A stretch of DNA of 64,000 bases from Conchocele bisecta (GCA_029237695.1 CM055267.1:5602036-5666035); one strand, 5' to 3'. Positions 23,691-36,130 are shown, numbered from the stretch's first letter. Notes: generated by a model not told the origin, from the letters alone. Numbers and translations: made by a program.

Positions 23691-24277
23691 CAGGACATTC
23701 GGTCTGACCAGACAAAAATTTACCAGACCGAAAAAACATTTATAAAAATAAAATTGATTTTGTGTGATATTTAAGAGCTTTTAAGTATATCAATCATGTA
23801 AGTAAGGATAGCTAGCATCATAAAACCAGAAAGTGTTTACCGTTGGGCTGGCGGCGATTTTACTAGACATGTCCGATGATTTTAACAGAGACAGTAAAGT
23901 GTAAATGTGAATACTGATCCTACTTCACAGCTATATCGTTGATTACAATCTAATTGTGTTCTTGACAATACTAGTGACCGAGTAGCAAACAGTGTAGTCC
24001 CTAATCAGACTGCATTGGCTGATCTAGGATACGTTATTCGCTTACATATGTTTTTCATATTCAAGTATGAAGTTGATCGACTAAACACTAGTGGTTCATC
24101 AGATAAGCAAAAAGGTTATTTACTCATCTGATTTGGTAGACAAAGCAAAATAAAAGCTCCAAATCTGCAAGTAAAAAACAAAAGGAAGCAAGAACATGTG
24201 GCCGTCAGCACACAAATACCTGCGGTGGCAGACTACTTACTCCAGCAAACTACTTACTGTTTGGTGATGAAACTTAC

Positions 24278-24424
24278 CCTTTATAGTTATATTGCTGTCA
24301 GGACAATTGGCCAAATACTCGATGATGACGCTTCGCCAGTACGCCTGGTAGCTGACCCTGCCCAAGTCAGAGAGGGGTTTCTCTGGTGACCCAGACTGCC
24401 CCTCACGACGTGTCAGAAGATAAC
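24278..24424 (-). CDS. KAT6: KAT6 exon G: catalytic glutamate region of HAT domain
   Basis: Completes Ser573 (A|GT), encodes 574-621, and ends with the first base of Gly622. The acceptor is ctgttctag and the donor is AAGG|GTAAGT, phase 1. [19 protein letters not shown] carries the catalytic Glu587 (SPEKPLSD), which is general to MYST acetyltransferases. [18 protein letters not shown] continues the helical C-terminal part of the domain and is closest to KAT6 (LGRLSYxAYWKSVILE). Confidence 0.97.
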
Positions 24425-24544
24425 CTAGAACAGAGAAGACATCGTTCAGTAATTAATTACTTCTTTTCACCCTTTGATTAATATGGATAAAATTACGTCC
24501 TTTGTATATAATTTGTGTATTTCACAAGCTACGTTTCCAGAAAA

Positions 24545-24745
24545 CATTAATGGAGACAAAATACCGGGGCACCGTTATCACTAAGTTAATCCCCTCGCCT
24601 TGAAATAATAAAATGAAAGCAAGTCCTCAGTCACCTTCACCTTGGACACGGGGTGTACGTAAAAAACAAAGCACCATCCCTAGACACACAATGTGGCCAA
24701 ATATTATTAAAATCGATCAAGTGGTTCACAAGTTATTAAGACATG
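24545..24745 (+). repeat. HINE-like fragment, 'aatcccctcgc' family
   Basis: 'caccgttatcactaagttaa'+'tcccctcgccttg' and 'aaagcaccatccctagacac' match 54537-54728, where the element starts 'aacaagaactggcatcg'. A further partial repeat follows at 24800-24860. 24861-25370 has short 'gtcaccaaggtcaaggtca'-type text only. Confidence 0.6.
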
Positions 24746-25374
24746 ACATGTGTTACTTACGTGTACATACATGGACTAATGCTGTATCCCCTCATACCGA
24801 TCGGCGAGGTGATAAGTGAAACAAGGGCATCATTATCACTAGCTAATCTATCCCCTTGCCGGCATCTTCAGATAAGGTACAAATTTGTTTTTACAGGAAA
24901 CAAATGCAAGTACACATGCACAGACACCACAACTCAAACAATAACAAAATGTTGATAGCAAGACAGAAAAATTAAAGAATATTTTCTGGCTCAGTCATTT
25001 TGCTCTCCACTTACATGAATACAAAGTGCATGTCAATACTGATATCAAGGTGATGGGGAGTGTCTCACCCACTAAACGAGGCGATAGCCACGAAGGTAAA
25101 GGTCACCAAGATCAAGGTCACAATATGAGGAAGCTCAAAATTATTGATACGAAGCGCACGGTCACCAAGGTCATGGTCACATGACACTGGGTCGATAGCC
25201 ATCAAATAGTGGAAGGAAGATAGTGGAAGGAAGATAGTGGTGAAGTGTGGTAATGATCCATTGATCCAACTAACCGATCAAGAGATATTCAACATTTGGA
25301 CGTAGATAAAAAATTATGGACACAAAAGTCAGGGTAACCAACATTGACTGTCACCGGAATAGCTATCATATTTG

Positions 25375-25585
25375 GTAACTAGAGAAAGTGAGCAGGGGCT
25401 CACGTATACCCTCAACCACCGTCTGGACTGACAACAAAAAACTTTAACGCAAATAAGTAATTTGACCTTGACCTTAAACATGAAGGCTGCATGGGCGTGG
25501 TATGGACTGAAAATATGGATGATGATAAGGGAGTATATGAAGTTTTAAAACAATCCGACTTACCGTTACAGAGATAATGGGCGCG
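25375..25585 (+). repeat. HINE-like fragment, GGTATAATA family, one monomer
   Basis: 'gtgagcaggggctcacgtat'+'accc' followed by 'gaccttgaccttaaacatga' and 'gacttaccgttacagagata'. The 3' end is absent. It ends about 80 bp before exon F's donor side. Confidence 0.6.
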
Positions 25586-25666
25586 CTAAAGCCAAACATA
25601 AATACAATTTCACAACCAGATTATTTTTTATGAACCATCAACAATGACAATAGCACCAATACATAC

Positions 25667-25760
25667 TGAAATCAATGAGAAATCGACCATATCCTTTTCG
25701 CTGGCACTGTGGCATGGTCATAATACAGGAGACATTGTATTTCTGCTGGCAGTGTTTCTC
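25667..25760 (-). CDS. KAT6: KAT6 exon F: catalytic cysteine and acetyl-CoA loop
   Basis: Encodes 542-572 plus the first base of Ser573. The acceptor is tgtttcag|GAG and the donor is TTCA|GTATGT, phase 1. [18 protein letters not shown] contains the active-site Cys553 of the MYST fold. [12 protein letters not shown] is the Q/R-x-x-G-x-G acetyl-CoA pyrophosphate loop. Residue 560 is Cys where most MYST proteins have Tyr (PQYQRKGYG) and, as I recall, KAT6B has His. The frame is otherwise intact, so this looks like a substitution rather than decay. Confidence 0.96.
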
Positions 25761-26084
25761 CTGAAACATACAAACATCAGACACATCATAATGACATGGC
25801 ACAAACTGACTTATGGACAAGTGTAATTTCTGTTTAACTATCACTTCCTATCATCAGCCCCAAAAAACTGATCTACACTGTTCACCATCAGCAAAATAGC
25901 AAAGTGTGTACAACCTAAATAGATTTTATGAACAGGTATATCTTTGGTTAGTTGGCACCGCTCTACTCCACACTGAATAACAATCCTGAACTTACTGCGT
26001 TACAAGATAAATGGAAATGGAAATGTAATACGTTCATATGCCCTTCACTGTGTCTTACAATAATGTACACCAATAAGATAAACA

Positions 26085-26805
26085 ATTCAGGGGTCATCAT
26101 TTTAACAAATCTGAAACAGCATTGACTATTGATCATTTCTGCCAAGCTTCGTTGAAAACTGTTAGCACTTCGCGAGAAGAGAACATTTTTTTTCACCTAC
26201 TTTTTACCTACTTTTTCCACGGCGGCCATCTTTGGCAACCTCCAAATTTACAAATTTAACATGCCCCCACCCATATATCATCCCTGTGAAGTTTGACGAG
26301 CATTAGCCAAGTGGTTCACGAGAAGACGGTTGAACCCTCAAAAGGATGACCTTTTGACCGTTCGGCGACTATCTATTTTGGCAAAAAAATGATTCAGAGT
26401 AATCGTATCCTCAATACCTTTGATTTGATATACGACATGACAATATTCAGTCAAATGTGAAATTTGACCCCTAGTTACCCCACCCCACCACCACCCGCAG
26501 GCCCCACCCATTACAAATCTGAAACAACATCGATTGTCGATCACTCCTGCCAAGTTTCGTCTAACTCGGTCTGCTGGTTCGTGAGAAGATTTTTTTAAAG
26601 AATTTTAATGGATGACGTAATCATCCGATTTTGACAAAACAAATCTGATGTGCCCCCACCCAAAAATGATCTCTGTGAAGTTTGACCAAAGTCGGTTCGG
26701 GAGAAGAAGACGTTTGAAATTGTGGGCAGACGGATGGACGAAGACGACAACGGACGAAAAGCGCTAATAATAGCTCACTTGAGCCTTTGGCTCAGGTGAG
26801 CTGAA
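26085..26805 (+). repeat. HINE-like element, CTCACCTGA/TCAGGTGAG family, 5'-truncated
   Basis: Monomers with 'tgccaagcttcgttgaaaac', 'cggcggccatctttggcaac' and 'aatattcagtcaaatgtg', then a short GACGGA tract and the 3' hairpin 'agctcacttgagcctttggc'+'tcaggtgagct'. The start AACAAGAGG is not found. 25761-26084 is unrecognised. Confidence 0.7.
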
Positions 26806-27609
26806 AAAAGTATCTTCTATAGGTAACAACCGTTAGTCGTGTACAAATAGGTGATCAAAACACTGTATTAAAAGAAATTGCAAATTCATTAGTGACTAAT
26901 CTGATCTGCTACCAATACCAACTAGATTAGTCAGTAAGCGAGGCCCAGGTACCCCTAAATATGTAAAATTTTCCAAGTGTTTGGGCTTGTGACCTTGACT
27001 CTGGGCTTAGCGGAGGCGGCACGAACGTGAATGTGAAGCAGATCCGAGAAAGGAGATAGAAGTTATAACTGATTTCTCTGATGTTAAGTTTTGTAAAGAG
27101 ACTAAGTATGTGATCTTGACCTTGGGATCAGCGGGGATATGTTACAGCATGATAGTAGAGCCTTAGAGGAATGCATGCATGAAATATTAAGAATTTTAGA
27201 TGAAGTTATAACATATTTCTCTGATGTTAAGTTTTGTAAAGAGACTAAGTATTTGACCTTGACCATGGGATCAGCGGGGGTTGGACGGTCGTGGATTTGG
27301 CACAGCATGGTAGTAGAGCCTTACAGGAATGCATGTGTGAAATATTAAGCATTTTAGATGAAGGAAATAGAAGTTATAACAATATTTCTCTGATGTTAAG
27401 TTTTGTAAAGAGACTTAAGTATTTGACCTTGACCATGGGATCAGCGGGGGTTGGACGGTCGTGGATTTTGGCACAGCATGGTAGTAGAGCCTTACAGGAA
27501 TGCATGTGTGAAATATTAAGCATTTTAGATGAAGGAAATAGAAGTTATAACAATATTTCTCTGATGTTAAGTTTTGTAAAGAGACTAAGTATTTGACGGG
27601 ATCAGCGGG

Positions 27610-28221
27610 CAGAGCTGCCAACCCCATGTCGATCATATGAGGAACATGGTGAGAAAAGGGGGCTATTTTACGGAACACCACATATGTTTTCCGGAACACA
27701 AATCAGTACTCACTTATATGCATAAATTAACTTTTTTAGAGCCTTGGCCCTCGTTTCGGCCACCATGACCAACCGAAAAATCACAATTACACTGCTTGCA
27801 AGACGCAAATTCATCACCGCGCTTTGACAGGACCAAATTGGGCCATGTCTCGCTGTAATCATTGATGAACAGATGTGTTCTCCTAACTTCTTTCGATAAA
27901 AAATACCCTAATTCGTTGCCTGCACGCTTTGGAGCAGACATTTTATGAATTTACGTGATGAATAAATCAATATCGCTGAGCGCTTGAAACTACTATTACT
28001 ACACAACAAGAATCAAAATGGTAAGCGCCTCGGCGATTATGATTACGGGTAAATAAAAAAATAGGATTTATTGGCAGAATTGTGAAACAAAATTATTATT
28101 TCCAGATATTCCGGCGCTGATTTTTTTAAAAATCGTACTTTTTAATTGTTATCCGTACTTCCGTATTTCTAACGTATTTTCCGGAACAAATACGGAAAAA
28201 TCGTAACAGTTGGCAGCTCTG
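27610..28221 (-). mobile_element. hAT-like element, CAGAGCTGCCAAC termini, inserted in the array
   Basis: CAGAGCTGCCAAC at the left and GTTGGCAGCTCTG at the right are perfect inverted termini. AGCGGG flanks both sides, and removing one copy restores the array text 'gatcagcgggggttgg'. It contains the start of a transposase-like frame (27714-27941). The visible duplication is 6 bp, shorter than the 8 bp usual for hAT, so class is inferred from termini and the encoded motif. Confidence 0.75.
27714..27941 (-). pseudogene. Truncated hAT-like transposase N-terminus with BED-like zinc-finger motif
   Basis: A 75-codon frame from ATG. Residues 48-60 read CKQCNCDFSVGHG, like the C-x2-C...hGG fingers at the N-terminus of hAT-derived proteins (ZNF862-like). 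A downstream zinc-binding His pair and the catalytic and dimerisation regions are missing. The host element is only 612 bp, so this is a remnant carried by a non-autonomous copy. Confidence 0.55.
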
Positions 28222-28432
28222 AGCGGGGGTTGGACGGTCGTGGATTTTGGCACAGCATGGTAGTAGAGCCTTACAGGAATGCATGTGTCAAATATTAAGC
28301 ATTTTAGATGAAAGAAATAGAAGTTATAACAATATTTCTCTGATGATAAGTTTAAGGACGGACGGACGGACGGACGGACGGACAACCTGACTCCAGTATA
28401 CCCCCCACCACAACTCGTTGCGGGGGGTATAA

Positions 28433-28910
28433 CAATATTTCTCTGATGTTAAGTTTTGTAAAGAGACTAAGTATTTGACGGGATCAGCGGGGGTTGGACA
28501 GTCGTGGATTTTGGCACAGCATGGTAGTAGAGCCTTACAGGAATGCATGTGTCAAATATTAAGCATTTTAGATGAAGGAAATAGAAGTTATAACAATATT
28601 TCTCTGATGTTAAGTTTAAGGACGGACGGACGGACGGACGGACGGACGTTCTTACAAATGGATACTTATGTGGCTTATCACATGTTAAATATTAGCCACA
28701 TAAAACGATTTTTAGCCACATAAAAGGATTTTTTAGGTGGCTAATTGTAACCAACCCTATCCTTTACTAAGTCCATAACCCTGTGGGGCTAGTAGCCACA
28801 TAAGTACCCTAATGTGTGCCCGGACGGACGGACGGACGGACGGACGGACGGACAACCTGACTCCAGTATACCCCCCCCCCCCCCACAACTCGTTGCGGGG
28901 GGTATAATAA
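28433..28910 (+). repeat. Second copy of the array end, with a hairpin element inside its GACG tract
   Basis: Two-thirds of a monomer, a (GACG)n run at 28619-28648, then a ~170-bp segment with 'acttatgtggcttatcacat' and its inverse 'agccacataagtaccctaat', more GACG (28819-28852) and the CCCCCC/GGGGGG hairpin end with a C run at 28871-28884. The same internal segment is at 47665-47836 and 54100-54245. Confidence 0.75.
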
Positions 28911-28959
28911 TACAAGGAATCGGCAACACTGATGGATGTGCCCTTAAAAAACTTTAGCA

Positions 28960-29190
28960 TAGAAAATGAACTTTAACACAAACTTCTAAGACAGTTTACC
29001 TTGACCTTGAGCACAAGGGCTGTATGGGTGGGGGCTATAGAATGGAAACATGGATGATGACAAATAAGTGTATGAAGTACAAGCCAATCCGATGTATGGC
29101 AACAGAGATAGTAGGCAGCCGAAAACTTAACGCAAACCTCGGACGGACAGATGCACAGACGGATAGGGTGGCGACTACATGCAGACCAAA
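28960..29190 (+). repeat. HINE-like monomer, TGACCTTGACCTT family
   Basis: 'gtttaccttgaccttgagca', 'ggatgatgacaaataagtgt' and 'cctcggacggacagatgcac'. One monomer plus a short GGACGGA tract; ends about 110 bp before the donor side of exon E. Confidence 0.65.
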
Positions 29191-29263
29191 ATGTTTTTCG
29201 GATAATCTATCTATGGATAGCGAACATGGCTGAAAAGGCCAACCGAGGTTAGCTTCAAGGTTA

Positions 29264-29560
<297 letters not shown>

Positions 29561-30107
29561 CTAGATGTTATGCTTGCAAACCATGGATATGTTCACTGAA
29601 ATACTGGACCATACAGACCGCACCAAACACAATCACTACAAATTATGCTGCTTCACTGGAGATCGTAATTTTAATAAAAACACGGGTGCATCATTATTTA
29701 GAAGACGATCTACACATCAATTTTACTGTAGTACAGATGCTTTGTAACTTTATTAAGCGTTTCCAATACATTCATTTTACAGTGGCTATGTATGCAGCAG
29801 CGTCTTGGAAACTATTTTAATTCAGTATATTTGCTGATTATTATTAGTGCAAGTGTATGCTGACCGTCGTAAAAAGTGTGTAGTTAACGCAGTACACTTC
29901 CAGCGACACGCCCTGCACAAATTGCATCTGGTGATAATGCCCTTACTAAAAAACACGAGGCACAATGTCCGCAGAACGAGACCGTGGTCTGTTTTAGGAG
30001 CGAGTAAAAACTATCCGCCGAGCGTATAGCAAGTGTCTAGACGTCCAATTGTCTAGTACAGGGATGCTGTAATTGATCAATATCCCAGTTTCTAATGTAA
30101 ACATTAA

Positions 30108-33100
30108 CAAGAAACGAGGCAAAGCCACGAAGGCCAGGTTTTTTCCAAGCATGGACACTTGGATAACATAATTATACCCACTTTTTGTAGACTAGATGGC
30201 CGTGGCCTGCATGTCGCGCCTTGGGGCGAGGCATGGAAACTAAAAAAATAGATATAGTAGATGGAAAAACTTTAACGAAAAAACTTTAACCGGACACACG
30301 GACGTACGGACGGACGGACGTATGCCAAAATGCCGACGATATTGCGCTTTCTGCAAGCGGGTGCGACAATGATGATAAACACCCATGTGAAGTATCAAGG
30401 TAATGGGTGAAGCAGTTGCAGAGATATAGTACACAAAAAAACTTTAACAAATAAATTCAAAGTAATTTGACCTTGACATTGCGCACAGGGGCCGCACGGT
30501 TGGAGGTTAGAGTAAAAATATGGACGATGATAAACACCCATGTGAAGTTTGAAGGTAATGGGCGAAGCAGTTGCAGAGATATAGTATAACAAAAAAGTTT
30601 TAATCAAAAAATTTAACCAGACGTACGTTAAAAAGTTAACGTTGAAAATGGCTAAGTCAATTACGTAGAAATAATAGGTGAAGGTAAAAAAATGGTCACA
30701 TGTTGGATAGTTGTATGTGGTAGGCACCCCTTGGTTATGAAGCTGTGAAAGTTTGGTGGTCCTAGGTGGTACAGTACCAAACAAATGGACTTAAACACGA
30801 AAACTTAACATTGAAAACGCGAAAACTTAACATTGAAAAGTCGACTGCGCGGAAAAAATGGGTCAAGTTAAAAACAAGAAACGAGGCAAAGCCACGAAGG
30901 CCAGGTTTTTTCCAAGCATAGACACTTGGATAACATAATTATACACACTTTTTGTAGACTAGATGGCCGTGGCCTGCATGTCGCGCCTTGGGGCGAGGCA
31001 TGGACACTAAAAAATAGATATAGTAGATGGAAAAACTTTAACCAAAAAACTTTAACCGGACACACGGACGAACGGACGAACATATGCCAAAATGCTGACG
31101 ATATCGCGCTTTCCGCAAGCAGGTGTGACAATGATGATAAACACCCATGTGAAGTATCAAGGTATTGGGTGAAGCAGTTGCAGAGATATAGTACACAAAA
31201 AAACTTTAACAAAAAAATTCAAAGTAATTTGACCTTGACATAGGGCACAGGATCGCGCTTTCCGCAAGCAGGTGCGACAATGATGATAAACACCCATGTG
31301 AAGTATCAAGGTATTGGGTGAAGCAGTTGCAGAGATATAGTACACGAAAAAAACTTTAACAAAAAAATTCAAAGTAATTTGACCTTGACATTGGGCACAG
31401 GATCGCGCTTTCCGCAAGCAGGTGCAACAATGATGATAAACACCCATGTGAAGTATCAAGGTATTGGGTGAAGCAGTTGCAGAGATATAGTTACACAAAA
31501 AAACTTTACAACAAAAATATTCAAAGTAATCTGACCTTGACATTGCGCACAGGATCGCGCTTTCCGCAAGCAGGTGCGACAATGATGATAAGCACCAATG
31601 TGAAGTATCAAGGTATTGGGGTGAAGCAGTTGCAGAGATATAGTACACGAAAAAACTTTAACAAAAAAATTCAAAGTAATTTGACCTTGACATTGGGCAC
31701 TGGATCGCGCTTTCCGCAAGCAGGTGCGACAATGATGATAAACACCCATGTGAAGTATCAAGGTATTGGGTGAAGCAGTTGCAGAGATATAGTACGACTT
31801 CTTTAACAAAAAAATTCAAAGTAATTTGACCTTGACATTGGGCACAGGGGCCGCACGGATGGGGGTTAGAATGAAAATATGGATGATGATAAACACCCAT
31901 GTGAAGTTTCAAGGTAATGGGCGAAGCAGTTGCAGAGATATAGTATAACGAAAAAGTTTTAACCAAAAAACTCTAACCAGACGTACGTTAAAAAGTTAAC
32001 ATTGAAAAAGTTAACATTGAAAATGGCTAAGTCAATTACGTAGAAATAATAGGTGAAAGTAAAACAAGAAACGAGGCAAAGCCACGAAGGCCAGGTTTTT
32101 TCCAAGCATAGACACTTGGATAACATAATTATACCCACTTTTTGTAGACTAGATGGCCGTGGCCTGCATGTCGCGCCTTGGGGCGAGGCATGGACACTAA
32201 AAAAATAGATATAGTAGATGGAAAAACTTTAACCAAAAAACTTTAACCGGACACACGGACGCACGGACGGACGTATGCCAAAATGCTGACGATATCGCGC
32301 TTTCCGCAAGCAGGTGTAATTTGACCTTGACATTGGGCACAGGATCGCGCTTTCCGCAAGCAGGTGCGACAATGATGATAAACACCCATGTGAAGTATCA
32401 AGGTATTGGGTGAAGCAGTTGCAGAGATATAGTACACAAAAAAACTTTAACAAAAAAATTCAAAGTAATTTGACCTTGACATTGGGCACAGGATCGCGCT
32501 TTCCGCAAGCAGGTGTGACAATGATGATAAACACCCATGTGAAGTATCAAGGTATTGGGTGAAGCAGTTGCAGAGATATAGTACACAAAAAAACTTTAAC
32601 AAAAAAAAAAAAGAAGTAATTTGACCTTGACATTGGGCACAGGATCGCGCTTTCCGCAAGCAGGTGCAACAATGATGATAAACACCCATGTGAAGTATCA
32701 AGGTATTGGGTGAAGCAGTTGCAGAGATATAGTACACGAAAAAACTTTAACAAAAAAAATTCAAAGTAATTTGACCTTGACATTGGGCACAGGATCGCGC
32801 TTTCCGCAAGCAGGTGCGACAATGATGATAAACACCCATGTGAAGTATCAAGGTATTGGGTGAAGCAGTTGCAGAGATATAGTACACGAAATAACTTTAA
32901 CAAATAAATTCAAAGTAATTTGACCTTGACATTGGGCACAGGATCGCGCTTTCCGCAAGCAGGTGCGACAATGATGATAAGCACCCATGTGAAGTATCAA
33001 GGTATTGGGTGAAGCAGTTGCAGAGACATAGTACACGAAAAAAACTTTAACAAAAAAATTCAAAGTAATTTGACCTTGACATTGGGCACAGGATCGCGCT

Positions 33101-33445
33101 TTCCGCAAGCAGGTGCGACAATGATGATAAGCACCCATGTGAAGTATCAAGGTATTGGGTGAAGCAGTTGCAGAGATATAGTACACGAAAAAACTTTAAC
33201 AAAAAAATTCAAAGTAATTTGACCTTGACATTGGGCACAGGGGCCGCACGGTTGGGGGTTAGAATGAAAATATGGATGATGATAAACACCCATGTGAAGT
33301 TTCAAGGTAATGGGCGAAGCAGTTGCAGAGATATAGTATAACGAAAAAAAATTAACCAAAAAACTCTAACCAGACGTACGTTAAATAACTAACGTTGAAA
33401 ATGGCTAAGTCAATTACGTAGAAATAATAGGTGAAGGTAATAAAA
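30108..33445 (+). repeat. Satellite-like array, ~150-bp monomer, within the CCAGG HINE-like family
   Basis: About twelve monomers of 'gatcgcgctttccgcaagca', 'acacccatgtgaagtatcaa', 'gaagcagttgcagagatata' and 'gtaatttgaccttgacattg'. Three element starts 'aacaagaaacgaggcaaagc' lie at about 30108, 30875 and 32062, so the array is a head-to-tail pile of related elements. All long minus-strand frames (containing YISATASP) are monomer frames. 29537-30107 shows no recognised feature. Confidence 0.85.
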
Positions 33446-35655
33446 TGGTCACATGTTGGATAGTTGTATGTGGTAGGCACCCCTTGGTTATGAAGCTGTG
33501 AAAGTTTGGTGGTCCTAGGTGGTACAGTACCAAAGAAATGGACTTAAACACGAAAACTTAACATTGTAAACGCGAAATCTTAACATTGAAAATGGCTAAG
33601 TCGACTGCGCGGAAAAAATGGGTGAAGTTAAAAAAAAAAGTAACATGTTGGATAGTGATATGTGGTGGGTACCCCTTGATTATGAAGCTGTGAAAGTTTG
33701 GTGGTCCTAGGTGGTACAGTACGAAAGAAATGGACTTAAACACGAAAACTTAACATTGTAAACGCGAAAACTTAACATTGAAAATGGCTAAGAATCGACT
33801 ACGCGGAAAAAATGGGTGTGAAGTTAAAAAAAAAGTAACATGTTTGATAGTGATATGTGGTGGGCACCCCTTGATTATGAAGCTGTGAAAGTTTGGTGGT
33901 CCTAGGTGGTACAGTAACAAAGAAATGGACTCAAACACGAAAACTTAACATTGATTGTGGACGCCGCGCCGCGCCCGCCGCCCGCCCGCCCGCCACGCCG
34001 CGCCCGCCCGGCTTTCGCCAATCCAATAGCCTGGATTTTTTTTCAAAAAACCTGGCTAAAAATGGTCACATGTTGGATAGTTGTATGTGGTAGGCACCCC
34101 TTGGTTATGAAGCTGTGAAAGTTTGGTGGTTCTAGGTGGTACAGTACCGAAAGAAATGGACTTAAACACGAAAACTTAACATTGTAAACGCGAAAACTTA
34201 ACATTGAAAATGGCTAAGTCGACTGCGCGGAAAAAATGGGTGAAGTTAAAAAAAAAAAGTAACATGTTGGATAGTGATATGTGGTGGGTACCCCTTGATT
34301 ATGAAGCTGTGAAAGTTTGGTGGTCCTAGGTGGTACAGTACCAAAGAAATGGACTTAAACACGAAAACTTAACATTGTAAACGCGAAAACTTAACATTGA
34401 AAATGGCTAAGTCGATTACGCGGAAAAAATGGGTGAAGTTAAAAAAAAAGTAACATGTTGGATAGTGATATGTGGTGGGCACCCCTTGATTATGAAACTG
34501 TGAAAGTTTGGTGGTCCTAGGTGGTACAGTACCAAAGAAATGGACTTAAACACGAAAACTTAACATTGTAAACGCGAAAACTTAACATTGAAAATGGCTA
34601 AGTCGACTGCGCGGAAAAAATGGGTCAAGTTAAAAAAAAAGTAACATGTTGGATAGTGATATGTGGTGGGCACCCCTTGATTATGAAGCTGTGAAAGTTT
34701 GGTGGTCCTAGGTGGTACAGTACCAAAGAAATGGACTTAAACACGAAAACTTAACATTGTAAACGCGAAAACTTAACATTGAAAATGGCTAAGTCGACTA
34801 CGCGGAAAAAAATGGGTCAAGATAAAAAAAAGTAACATGTTGGATAGTGATATGTGGTGGGCACCCCTTGATTATGAAGCTGTGAAAGTTTGGTGGTCCT
34901 AGGTGGTACAGTAACAAAGAAATGGGACTCAAACACGAAAACTTAACATTGATTGTGGACGCCGCCCGCCCGCCCGCCCGCCCGCCCGCCCGCCCGCCGC
35001 CCGGCTTTCGCCAATCCAATAGCCTGGATTTTTTTTCAAAAAACCTGGCTAAAAAAGTAACATGTTGGATAGTGATATGTGGTGGGCACCCCTTGATTAT
35101 GAAGCTGTGAAAGTTTGGTGGTCCTAGGTGGTACAGTACCAAAGAAATGGACTTAAACACGAAAACTTAACATTGAAAACATGAAAACTTAACATTGAAA
35201 ATGGCTAAGTCGATTGCGCGGAAAAAATGGGTCAAGTTAAAAAAAAGAGTAACATGTTGGATAGTGATATGTGATGGGCACCCCTTCATTATGAAGCTGT
35301 GAAAGTTTGGTGGTCCTAGGTGGTACAGTACCAAAGAAATGGACTTAAACACGAAAACTTAACATTGAAAACGCGAAAACTTAACATTGAAAATGGCTAA
35401 GTCGATTGCGCGGAAAAAATGGGTCAAGTTCAAAAAAAAAAGTAACATGTTGGATAGTGATATGTGGTGGGCACCCCTTGATTATGAAGCTGTGAAAGTT
35501 TGGTGGTCCTAGGTGGTACAGTAACAAAGAAATGGACTCAAACACGAAAACTTAACATTGATTGTGGACGCCGCCCGCCGCCCGCCGCCCGCCCGCCCGG
35601 CTTTCGCCAATCCAATAGCCTGGATTTTTAAAAAAAAAACCTGGCTAAAAACATC
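33446..35655 (+). repeat. Satellite-like array, ~193-bp monomer, with three GCCC-tract element ends
   Basis: Monomer markers 'aacatgttggatagtgatat' recur near 33451, 33645, 33838, 34068, 34262, 34453, 34646, 34837, 35059, 35252 and 35446. At about 33955, 34955 and 35565 the array runs into a GC-rich (GCCC)n tract followed by 'ggctttcgccaatccaatag' and 'aaaacctggctaaaaa'. That end is the inverse of the 'gccaggttttttccaagc' near the 5' starts at 30108, 30875 and 32062, so both arrays form one element type. Confidence 0.85.
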
Positions 35656-35703
35656 ATTTCCGGTTTTGAAATCACGGAAAGCGTTAGGAAAACCAATAAA
35701 ACT

Positions 35704-36130
35704 AGAAATGGACGCTTGTCGACAAGCGCATGTGTATCCCCCTCCCCAGATACACAAGTAGTTTGAAAAAAGGGTGTTCGAGTTATGCTCCGGAGACAAA
35801 ATCAGTGACGGAAAAACAAAGGGAGATAACTAAAGAATTAGTGATGCAAGAGTTGTCATTCTTGCGGGACACACCTTTAGGGTCGTGGTCTATGCATGTG
35901 TGAAGTTTCATGAAAATATTCCAAAGGGTGTTCGAGTTATGCTTTAGACACGAAATCAGTGCACGAAACAACAAAGGGAGATAACTAAGAAATTAACGAC
36001 GCAAGAGTTGTCATTCTTACGTGCGACACACCTTTGGGTCGTCTTCTATGCATGTGTGAATTTAATAAACTAGTGTGTTCATAGAACACGGATGTCCCAC
36101 ATATCGCTTTGATAATAAATGAGGCCAAAT
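35704..36130 (+). repeat. Mosaic of HINE-like 5' and inner fragments
   Basis: 35704-35755 is a start of the GTATCCCCC family ('gacgcttgtcgacaagcgca'). 35765-36065 is two monomers with 'gttcgagttatgctccggag'. 36067-36125 is a start of the GGGGCAT family ('tgtgttcatagaacacggat'). Three families are joined within 430 bp. Confidence 0.65.

Larger units (their letters stand above)
26925..28432 (+). repeat. Tandem ~170-bp array ending in GACG tract and CCCCCC/GGGGGG hairpin
   Basis: Monomers: 'gatcagcgggggttggacgg', 'ggcacagcatggtagtagag', 'atgaaggaaatagaagttat', 'ttctctgatgttaagttttg'. Units near 27115, 27255, 27425 and, after an insertion, 28222. A (GACG)n run at 28353-28382 is followed by 'ctccagtataccccccacca' and 'gttgcggggggtataa', a hairpin end. 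Frames across it are monomer frames. Confidence 0.8.

Noticed and set aside
28149..28960. Frames with SVRPSVRPSV / RTDGRTDG
   Set aside because: Direct translation of (GACG)n microsatellite, a common artefact.
31157..33359. Minus-strand open frames of 96-163 codons with repeated YISATASP and HMGVYHH
   Set aside because: They follow the ~150-bp tandem monomer, whose length is near a multiple of three; no start, splice or domain support.
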